NCBI GenBank assembly: GCA_001783335.1 | Contig: MFLU01000007.1 | Location: forward strand, 1-49,101 | Origin: Candidatus Kaiserbacteria bacterium RIFCSPLOWO2_01_FULL_50_24 | GTDB taxonomy: Bacteria > Patescibacteriota > Minisyncoccia > Phycocordibacterales > UBA2100 | Direction: 5' to 3' | Length of the DNA stretch: 49,101 nt | Shown: positions 16,260 through 23,819 of the stretch, piece by piece | Position numbering within the stretch: the first letter of the stretch is position 1 | How the letters are laid out: each line of letters opens with the position of its first letter | Position numbers and translations under genes: made by a program | Notes under the pieces: model-generated | Seen by the model: the letters and a program-made list of their open reading frames with translations, nothing else | What the model was told of the DNA's origin: nothing | The model's database searches: none

Positions 16260-16431
16260 AGTATGTTTGAAAGCCTTCGCTCGCTGCATAGTGCTCGCAC
16301 CGAACAGGACGCAAGAAACAAAGGATTCTGTACGGCTACTGCGAGGTGCCACAATAACTTGAGAGTTTCCTGCGCGATGTTCTCTCGGGCACTATGTGCG
16401 CTCGCTCTCGGTAAACAGTTTCAAACATACT
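16260..16431. repeat. Long imperfect inverted repeat, potential ~170-nt hairpin
   Basis: agtatgtttgaaa (16260-16272) / tttcaaacatact (16419-16431) perfect outer arms; inner arms pair imperfectly (gcatagtgctcg.../...cgggcactatgtgc). Confidence 0.75.
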
Positions 16432-16443
16432 CTCTGCCGGACT

Positions 16444-18066
16444 TTACCACCACTTTTTCGTATGATCAACAAAACGCCGTGCCGTTAATGCGCCGACAAT
16501 AAGGAGCGGCACCAAAAGCACTCCTTCGCCGAACCTCACAAAGGGCGTCACATCATTGCGAGGGTTTACCTCAACATACAGCACGCCATCTTCCCCTTTT
16601 TCTGTTGTCGCAACCTGTCGGCCGTAGGGGTCTATGGCAAACGATGACACGACATTGCCGGAGAGCACAAACCAGCGTCGACTTTCAACCGCGCGCGCGG
16701 ACGCAATACGTGCCGTGAGTTCATCCATGAGGTATGAACCCTCGTACACCGCCTGCGAGGAAAGGTTGAAAAATACTTGCGCGCCCTTTGCCGCTTGATT
16801 TCTGTATAACAAAGGACTGACGCCGTCTGAACATAAGAGAGCAGATGCGCGTATTGATGATTTCACGGGCACCGGCTCTTGGGGTTCTCCTGACTGAAGT
16901 CGTGCTTCTTCAAAGGCCTCCGCAAATAGTTCTCGCAAACCCAGCGCGTCGGCGATGCGGATGTATACGCCTGGTACTGTCTCCGCGTATGGAAACAACT
17001 GTTGTTTATACGCGAACGACGATCGCCGGGTTCCCACATTCCGATATTCAATGCGTGAGCGGCGAGTGCCATCAAACTCGTCCACGTGAACAGAGTCTAT
17101 AACGACGGGACCATCCGCGCGTTCTGCAAAAGAGGCGTCAAGAAATCCGGAGAGAAGCCCGTGTTCTCTCCGGATTTGCTCAAGCACTCCCCTCCCTTCT
17201 GGAATAAGAATTACATCCGCATCGCGCACGGACTGCAGTAGTTCAAATACCCGGGCTACGCGCGCATCAAATTCTTTTTCGCTGAGCACGGAGCGAATCG
17301 TTTCCTGCGTGTTGATAGCGGCTATCGTCAAGGCCTCCGGCGAGCGTGCGCCGACCTCCATGCGCGACAGAGTGGCGTGGCCGCCGACCCATAGAATGAG
17401 CATAAGCGCGGCAAGAATGCTCAATGCGAGCCTCTCGTGAAAACTCTGCGTCGCCCACAGGTGGAATAAAATCGCTCCGCATAGCGCGATGAACGCATTG
17501 AGCGCGAACAATCCTCCAAGCCACGACACCTGCACCAACGCGGTGTCTGCGGCCAGCAGATATCCGAATGAGCCGAGAGTGAAATGCGGGCCGTACAGAA
17601 CTCCCTCATTCGCGTTGGCGAGACTGAAAATCCACGCTCCGAGCCAGTCGGCAAGCGGCCACGCTGACGCGACGAGCGGCACGTCGAGCCACGAGCTGGA
17701 GTGTAGCGCGCGGACGATGAGCGCGAACAGGCCTGTTGAAAGCGCGAACGCCAGCACTGTTGAACTCCACAGAAAGACGCCAATGAGAATGTACTGCCAG
17801 GGCTCTACCACATGCGCTAGAGAAATGGAGCGCGCGGTCAAAAACGACGGATAAAACGAAAGGCCGTAGGCGACATATCCAAATGCGAAACCAAGGAAAA
17901 ACACTCGTCTGAAAAGCGCGACGGGGCTTGATAGTATCGCGTGGAGAAAGGGGGCAAACGCAAAAAGAGAAATCCACCACAGTGTGGGCGCGACGAATCC
18001 GATACCAAGCAGTATTCCGCCTACACAAGCCCAGAGAAAATCGCGATACTGCATGACGATAAGCAT
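16444..18066 (-). CDS. lnt: Apolipoprotein N-acyltransferase
   Basis: Multiple TMs plus nitrilase-like domain with E (DVILIPEGRGV), K (FAYKQQLFPYAETVPG), C (ALLCSDGVSPLLY); start taken at MLIVMQYRDFLWACVGG rather than the 654-aa ORF start. Confidence 0.85.
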   Translation of the reverse strand: MLIVMQYRDFLWACVGGILLGIGFVAPTLWWISLFAFAPFLHAILSSPVALFRRVFFLGFAFGYVAYGLSFYPSFLTARSISLAHVVEPWQYILIGVFLWSSTVLAFALSTGLFALIVRALHSSSWLDVPLVASAWPLADWLGAWIFSLANANEGVLYGPHFTLGSFGYLLAADTALVQVSWLGGLFALNAFIALCGAILFHLWATQSFHERLALSILAALMLILWVGGHATLSRMEVGARSPEALTIAAINTQETIRSVLSEKEFDARVARVFELLQSVRDADVILIPEGRGVLEQIRREHGLLSGFLDASFAERADGPVVIDSVHVDEFDGTRRSRIEYRNVGTRRSSFAYKQQLFPYAETVPGVYIRIADALGLRELFAEAFEEARLQSGEPQEPVPVKSSIRASALLCSDGVSPLLYRNQAAKGAQVFFNLSSQAVYEGSYLMDELTARIASARAVESRRWFVLSGNVVSSFAIDPYGRQVATTEKGEDGVLYVEVNPRNDVTPFVRFGEGVLLVPLLIVGALTARRFVDHTKKWW

Positions 18067-18152
18067 ATCACGCGTTTTTTGCCACCCTGCGGCAAGGCCG
18101 GGCCTTGCCGCAGTTGGAGTATTCCGCCTACACAAGCCCAGAGAAAATCGCG
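18011..18152. repeat. 35-bp direct repeat flanking lnt start plus palindrome
   Basis: agtattccgcctacacaagcccagagaaaatcgcg at 18011-18045 and 18118-18152; palindrome ctgcggcaaggcc-g-ggccttgccgcag at 18087-18113. Confidence 0.9.
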
Positions 18153-18187
18153 GAGCCGTGCTGAATTCATGTGTCAGGAAAACCGCA

Positions 18188-18745
18188 TTAGAGTTCCTGC
18201 CATACGGGAGCGATGTTAACGACTGCCGTGTCGACGAATTGCCCGTTCGGACTGTCGCAGGTGATAGTGAAGGTACTGCGTTCCCTGATAAGTACCGTTT
18301 GGGTGCCGGAGAGTCCGACGGCAGAGAGCCCTGGACCAACGACGGCGCACGAATCGGCATCCCGCACACCCCAATAAACGGTCGTGTTGCCTCCGCTTGC
18401 CGACACAAGCGACGGCACGGCTCTGATGAGATGCCATGTGCCGCTTAATGTCGAGGATGGGTCGGGATATATGACCGCAACGAAAAACGTCGCGGAGGCG
18501 GAGAACGCGTCGTTCGAACATTCAAGCTTGTATATGCTCGAATTGATGATGTTTGACGCGACGGTGGAGCCGGATGTGCCGCTTGCTGAAACGCCGGGGC
18601 CCGTCAAACTGCACGCTTTCGCGCCACTTGAAGACCACGTGAACGTTACCGAGCCGCCCGGGAGTATCGTCTGCGCGGAGCCGTCGAGGTTAAGGGCTAT
18701 GGAATCGCCGACCGGAAGCACTATTGTTGAAACGAACCGGAGCAA
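18188..18745 (-). CDS. Ig-like repeat protein, probably 5'-truncated
   Basis: Two Ig-like repeats (TVTFTWSSSGAKACSLTGPG / NTTVYWGVRDADSCAVVGPG); no signal peptide; ends VVNIAPVWQEL. Confidence 0.55.
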   Translation of the reverse strand: MLRFVSTIVLPVGDSIALNLDGSAQTILPGGSVTFTWSSSGAKACSLTGPGVSASGTSGSTVASNIINSSIYKLECSNDAFSASATFFVAVIYPDPSSTLSGTWHLIRAVPSLVSASGGNTTVYWGVRDADSCAVVGPGLSAVGLSGTQTVLIRERSTFTITCDSPNGQFVDTAVVNIAPVWQEL

Positions 18746-18878
18746 GAATATCCTACATCAACGAGCAACGCTCCCATTTAGAGCTATCCCATCATAAAGA
18801 AAAAGCCCCCAATGGAGACAGAACTCCACAAGGGTCTTTTTCGTAGGAATCAATTGTATAATAGCAAACCCTTATTCT

Positions 18879-19037
18879 ATGTCAAGTATCTGGCTGTGGA
18901 AAACTAAATTACCTAAAATAGCGCGATTCTTGCTGATTTTTGTTTTGGCGGCGAGCTGGCTATTTAGTGGATTTCCTTCGATTTGGCAGAATCCGCGAAT
19001 TCCGCCGAAAATTCGGGAAGCGCGGGCGGCGGATTGA
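18879..19037 (+). pseudogene. Truncated paralogue of the N-terminus of the 19302 surface protein
   Basis: MSSIWLWKTKLPKIARFLLIFVLAASWLFSGFPSIWQNPRIPPKIREARAAD*; same FSGFP..(N)..PP...EARA signature as MSMPKLWIKFFRTFVIFLVIFSWIFSGFPQIFNFPPEVEEARAQ. Confidence 0.7.
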
Positions 19038-19054
19038 TGGTAAAATTAGCAAAT

Positions 19055-19273
19055 ATGATTTTAAAAGAAAACAATTACGCCTTCATAGACAGTCAAAATT
19101 TAAATCTTGGCGTTCGCGCGCAGCGATGGGAGCTTGATTTTGCGCGTTTTCGCGTATATCGAGCTGATTTCTTGCCATACACCAGATTTGTCGCCGATAT
19201 TAGAAACAAGGTCCAAAAAAAGAAAGACCCCGATGAGGACAAAACCTCATCAGGGCACCCTTTCCGTTCGTGA
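19055..19273 (+). pseudogene. N-terminal fragment of a NYN-domain (LabA-like) protein
   Basis: MILKENNYAFIDSQNLNLGVRAQRWELDFARFRVY matches the start of NYN domains; the rest of the domain is missing. Confidence 0.6.
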
Positions 19274-19301
19274 TAATTCAAGTATAGCAAACCATTATTT
19301 T

Positions 19302-21659
19302 ATGTCAATGCCCAAACTGTGGATAAAATTTTTTAGAACTTTTGTTATTTTTTTGGTAATTTTTAGCTGGATTTTTTCGGGGTTTCCGCAGATTTTCAAT
19401 TTCCCGCCGGAGGTCGAGGAGGCGCGGGCGCAGACCGCCGACATCAATGTTCAGCGCGGCACCGCGGACATCGGCGTTGCTGGTGGCACGGCCGCACCCG
19501 GAACGCCGTTTGGGTCGCTTTCCTCGGCTTTTGTCAAGCTCCAAAACAACCGAACGAATAACGCCGGGCCATCGACGGTGGACGCCGTAACGTACCACGC
19601 CGACGATCTGTCAGGCACGGTTGAGCTCACGGGCACCAACCAGCTCACCTTCACGCGGCAATCGGCATCGACGAACGCTAATTTTAAGTTCGCCTGGGAA
19701 TCGTGGGAGTACGTCGGCGCGTCCGGTGGAGCCAACGAGTTTATCGTTCGCTCGCGGAACACGGTGACGCTGGCGAGCGTCGAATCCGCCACCGAAGCGC
19801 TCGACACTACTCCGACGAGCATCAATAAAACCATTCCGTTCATCACGGGAATAAAATCCGGCCAGACGTCGGCCGACGCCAACGCCATCACGGCTATCGC
19901 CTGGCTCACGGGCACCAACACGCTCAACGTGAAGCGCGGCGGGGGCTCAACCGGCACTACGGTCGTTCAGGTCGTGACAGTTGAATTCACCGGTTCCAAC
20001 TGGCAAGTGGCGCACGGCCGCGTTACCGGCAACACCGGGGACACCGGCACGATCACGCTCGTGGACGCGGCGGACGGCACGACCACGGGCGGGGGCGACA
20101 TCGTCAATTGGGCTACTGCCGTTATTTTCCATCAACTCAAGGCCGATTCCGACTTGGCTAATGACGCACTTGCCGACACCTCGTCTGCCTACCGGCCCGG
20201 GGCCAACACCACGACGGTAGCTTGGGCGTTTCATACGGACCATGCGGTAGGTACTGCCGCCGATGACCACTTCGTGCACGTTCTGCGGCACCCCGACCTG
20301 GCCCTCACACGCTTTACAAGTACCGGCTCGCTTCAGGGCGCGAACAATGTTGATGTTACTTCAGCCGGCCTCACCAACCTTGCGCAATCTGCTTCCGAGC
20401 TCTCGTGCACTTCATCGGGAACCGGCGCCGCCTATGCCCGCGGTTGGAAGAACGGACGGCTCACGTCGCTCACGAACTTTGAACACCGGGTGCACCGTTC
20501 TGGGAACACCATTGACTGCGCGATTCAGATCATTAATCTTTCCGGAATACTGGGGATAAGTTTTAATCAATCCGCCTATCGCCTGTTTAACAATGCAGAC
20601 TCAACTGACGTGGGCACGGCTTTGGCGGCGCAGGATACGGCCGCGACGCTTGGTTCAGCCGGCGCCGCGTTTCGTTTGAGAACGCTTTTGCATATTACCG
20701 GCACCGGCGGCCTATCAGCTAGCGGTCAAAATTTTAAACTCCAGTTTGCCCAGCAGTCAGGCACCTGCGATACGGCTTTTTCCGGCGAGACCTATGCCGA
20801 TGTTACCGCGGCAACGGTGATTGCTTACAACAACAACGCCACGCCGGCTGACGGCGCGGATTTAACCGATAACGCCAACGACCCGGAGCACAACTGTCCT
20901 TCCTGTCACACCAATGTCAATCAAGACTATGAAGAGTTGAATAACTTTACCAATTCGGTTGCGGCAATTCCCGCGGGACAGGACGGCAAATGGGATTTTT
21001 CTTTGAAAGACAATGGCGCGACCGCGAGCACCGCCTATTGCTTTCGCGCCGTCAAATCCGACGGCTCGCAACTTGATACCTACTCTGTGGTCCCTCAAAT
21101 TACAACCGCCGCGGCGGCCTCACTCACTTTTACCGTCAGTACAAATAATTTTCCTACCATCACACCCAACTCTCCTGTCTTTGCGACAACTACTTTAAGC
21201 ATTGACTCGTCAGGCGGATGGAATATTACACTTTCGGGCGATGACCAAAGTCCAACTAATACCGCGTGCGACCTTGATACCGATGCCTCGATTGGACTTA
21301 CCGACCAACTTGAATGGATTCCCGGAGCGGCGACTACCACCGCCGGAAACTCTGTGCGAATATCCTCACTTGATAACTCCGCCGATGCGCTTGCTTTTAG
21401 GGTTATGACCGCAAGCGGCACTGTCCCTTTTAGATCAACCGCGTGGTGGGGGACAACCGACAGCTACATTGACAGCGCGACCACCCTTTGGGCGGGCATT
21501 GCAAGTTCTACGGCGTCCAATAAAAAAATAGGCGAATCAAGCGTGAGTTCTGGCGGGGGAGCCGTTTTGAGCACCGTTCTCTATTATCTTGATGTGCCTA
21601 CTACCCAGCGAACAGGCGCCTACAGTTGTCCTTTGACCTATACGGCTGTCGCGCTTTAA
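19302..21659 (+). CDS. Large secreted surface protein with WxL-like C-terminal domain
   Basis: MSMPKLW.. signal anchor, Thr/Gly-rich repeats; C-terminal ~170 aa shares STAWWGT, LWAGIASST, YYLDV, TGxYxxPLTYTA with the 22196 ORF. Confidence 0.7.
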   Translation: MSMPKLWIKFFRTFVIFLVIFSWIFSGFPQIFNFPPEVEEARAQTADINVQRGTADIGVAGGTAAPGTPFGSLSSAFVKLQNNRTNNAGPSTVDAVTYHADDLSGTVELTGTNQLTFTRQSASTNANFKFAWESWEYVGASGGANEFIVRSRNTVTLASVESATEALDTTPTSINKTIPFITGIKSGQTSADANAITAIAWLTGTNTLNVKRGGGSTGTTVVQVVTVEFTGSNWQVAHGRVTGNTGDTGTITLVDAADGTTTGGGDIVNWATAVIFHQLKADSDLANDALADTSSAYRPGANTTTVAWAFHTDHAVGTAADDHFVHVLRHPDLALTRFTSTGSLQGANNVDVTSAGLTNLAQSASELSCTSSGTGAAYARGWKNGRLTSLTNFEHRVHRSGNTIDCAIQIINLSGILGISFNQSAYRLFNNADSTDVGTALAAQDTAATLGSAGAAFRLRTLLHITGTGGLSASGQNFKLQFAQQSGTCDTAFSGETYADVTAATVIAYNNNATPADGADLTDNANDPEHNCPSCHTNVNQDYEELNNFTNSVAAIPAGQDGKWDFSLKDNGATASTAYCFRAVKSDGSQLDTYSVVPQITTAAAASLTFTVSTNNFPTITPNSPVFATTTLSIDSSGGWNITLSGDDQSPTNTACDLDTDASIGLTDQLEWIPGAATTTAGNSVRISSLDNSADALAFRVMTASGTVPFRSTAWWGTTDSYIDSATTLWAGIASSTASNKKIGESSVSSGGGAVLSTVLYYLDVPTTQRTGAYSCPLTYTAVAL

Positions 21660-21681
21660 GACGGCAGACAGCAGGGGTGTG

Positions 21682-21972
21682 CCCCCACACTAATTAAGAC
21701 TTTTGAATTATGTTCTATGTTTATATTCTAAAAAGCAAAAAAGATACTAACCTCTATATAGGTTATACAAATAATCTTAAACGGAGGATGGAAGAACATA
21801 ATTCAGGTGAGAATAAATCAACGAAGTTTCGAAGGCCGTTTGAGTTGATTTATTACGAAGCATACAAATCAGAAGATGATGCCAAACATAGAGAAGATAT
21901 GCTGAAGCTTTTTGGACGCGCTTTAGGAGGTTTAAAACGCAGGATTAAATTAAGTCTTAATTAGTGTGGGGG
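21682..21972. mobile_element. GIY-YIG gene bounded by 21-bp perfect inverted repeats
   Basis: cccccacactaattaagactt (21682-21702) / aagtcttaattagtgtggggg (21952-21972). Confidence 0.6.
21710..21964 (+). CDS. GIY-YIG endonuclease-family protein
   Basis: 84 aa; FYVYILKSKKDTNLYIGYTNNLKRRMEEHN. Confidence 0.9.
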   Translation: MFYVYILKSKKDTNLYIGYTNNLKRRMEEHNSGENKSTKFRRPFELIYYEAYKSEDDAKHREDMLKLFGRALGGLKRRIKLSLN

Positions 21973-22117
21973 TGTGGATAAGTTATTTGATGTCAGTATA
22001 CATAATGATACAGTAGAGTCATGAGTGCTGTGTATAAAAAACATCAAAACTTAGTGCGGATTCCGTCTCTCTCTCTCTACTCGTAGGGGTTTTATCAATA
22101 AACCAAAGTGTTGCTAA

Positions 22118-22141
22118 GCGCCCATATTTGGGTGCCTTTTT
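22118..22141 (+). terminator. Terminator-like hairpin upstream of surface gene
   Basis: gcgcccatatttgggtgc followed by cttttt. Confidence 0.5.
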
Positions 22142-22195
22142 ATTTTGTAAGTAAAGGTCGGAAGAAAATTAAAAATATTAAAAATATTAAAATAT

Positions 22196-22879
22196 ATGTT
22201 TAAACACATCGGCACATCAATAAAAGAAGATATTCATTTGCTTGGCGCGGCGTTGTTTGTCACGTTGTTGGTATTTTCCGGCCTTTATGCTACCTATGCC
22301 TACGGAGAAGCAGTAAACTTGACGGTAACGGTGAGCTCAACATTAAGCTTTACGACGAGCACTAATCAGTTTGCCGCTTTAACGCCAGGAACGCCGAGAC
22401 AGGCAACCACAACACTCTCCGTAACGACCAATAATGCTAACGGCTGGAATGTCACACTTTCCTGTGATGACAGAACGCTTACGGTAGCGTGTGGAAGCAT
22501 CGGTGGCCTTAATGTTACAGAACTTCCGGATGCCACCGGATGGATTGTTGCTGCTGCCACCGCGACAACGAGCGCGGGAAATGCCGTCGCCATTACTTCG
22601 GGAAATGATTTTCTATATTTCCGAATGATGAGTGCCTCCGGTTCTGTGCCGTTTCGTTCGACGGCATGGTGGGGCACGAGCGACGCGATGTTTAACGGGA
22701 GCCAGTTATGGGCTGGAATCGCCAGCTCAACGAATGCTTCCAGAATCGGAAACGCGGGAGCCGGTTCCTATAGCGTAAGCGCGCACCTAAACACCGTACA
22801 GTACTACCTTGATGTTTCGTCAGGCCAGCAAACTGGCGATTACGAAGCCCCCTTGACATATACGGCAACGGCAAACTAG
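22196..22879 (+). CDS. WxL-like secreted surface protein
   Basis: 227 aa; signal peptide, NGWNVTLSCDD, SASGSVPFRSTAWWGTSD, LWAGIASST, VQYYLDVSSGQQTGDYEAPLTYTATAN. Confidence 0.65.
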   Translation: MFKHIGTSIKEDIHLLGAALFVTLLVFSGLYATYAYGEAVNLTVTVSSTLSFTTSTNQFAALTPGTPRQATTTLSVTTNNANGWNVTLSCDDRTLTVACGSIGGLNVTELPDATGWIVAAATATTSAGNAVAITSGNDFLYFRMMSASGSVPFRSTAWWGTSDAMFNGSQLWAGIASSTNASRIGNAGAGSYSVSAHLNTVQYYLDVSSGQQTGDYEAPLTYTATAN

Positions 22880-22882
22880 AAT

Positions 22883-23815
22883 TTGATTTCCATGAAAGAT
22901 TCGTTAATAACCATAAGAGTGGTAATACTTTTCACTGTTTTGTTCAGCGTGGCTTTGGTGGGGGTTGACGCAGTTTATGCCGATAGTACGGGTTTAACTA
23001 TACAGCCCGTCAAAATCTCTAAAACGATAGGACCCGGCGAATCCATATCTGGTGAAATTATTCTAAAAAACGAAAGTGAGGGCGCGGCGAGTGTTGAAGT
23101 TACTGTTGAGGATTTTGTCCCTGCCGCCGGAAGCACCAATATCCAGTTTGTCGGCAGGGCGGAAGGAGTAACGACGGTCCGGGATTGGATAACGCTTGAC
23201 GCGCCCGATTCGTTTGTCTTTGGAAAAGGTCAGTCAAGAAACATTACCTATACTATACGAGCGCCTTCGCACGCCGAACCCGGCGGGCACTTTGGCGTTG
23301 TCTTTTTTAAGGCAAGTGATGCCAACGAGCAAGGTCAGCTTAAGGTTGGCACAAGAGTCGGCGTGCTCGTTTTTATAACGGTTCCCGGAAACCAACTGCA
23401 AAGTGGCAATGTTTTGGATTTTTCCGGGCCGTTTTTTGTGCAGAAAGGTCCGGTCGAATTTACCATCAAATTTGAAAATACCGGCACGGTTCATTTTGAG
23501 CCGAAAGGAACCATAACCATAACCAATATATTCGGGAAAGAGGTTGGTGTGGTTGAAGTGGCGGGACAGGCGGTATTGCCAACAGGGGTTCGTGATCTTG
23601 CCGCGGCGTGGAATGCAGAAGGATTATTAATCGGTCGCTACGTCGCAGAGATAAACATTGTTGATGGGGAAGGGCGGGAGCTTACCGCCAATCGCATCGC
23701 GTTTTACGCGTTTCCAATATTGTATGTGATTGCTTTTCTCATAACCATTATTGTGCTCTTTTTCGGTATCAAGTTTATTAGGAAAAATATCAAGATTTCA
23801 ATCTGGAGAAAATAG
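22883..23815 (+). CDS. DUF916-like (WxL-interacting-protein-like) exported membrane protein
   Basis: 310 aa; signal peptide, two Ig-like regions (GPGESISGEIILKNES; EFTIKFENTGTVHFEPKGTITI), C-terminal TM then basic tail. Confidence 0.65.
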   Translation: MISMKDSLITIRVVILFTVLFSVALVGVDAVYADSTGLTIQPVKISKTIGPGESISGEIILKNESEGAASVEVTVEDFVPAAGSTNIQFVGRAEGVTTVRDWITLDAPDSFVFGKGQSRNITYTIRAPSHAEPGGHFGVVFFKASDANEQGQLKVGTRVGVLVFITVPGNQLQSGNVLDFSGPFFVQKGPVEFTIKFENTGTVHFEPKGTITITNIFGKEVGVVEVAGQAVLPTGVRDLAAAWNAEGLLIGRYVAEINIVDGEGRELTANRIAFYAFPILYVIAFLITIIVLFFGIKFIRKNIKISIWRK

Positions 23816-23819
23816 ATGA

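Noticed and set aside
18066-18408. N-terminal extension of the 654-aa lnt ORF
   Set aside because: Translated duplicate of the gene's own 5' end in another frame plus a palindrome; the membrane protein starts naturally at MLIVMQYRDFL
22066-22081. (TC)n microsatellite as a phase-variation tract
   Set aside because: Only about seven dinucleotides, noncoding, far from a recognisable promoter; not enough to support phase variation
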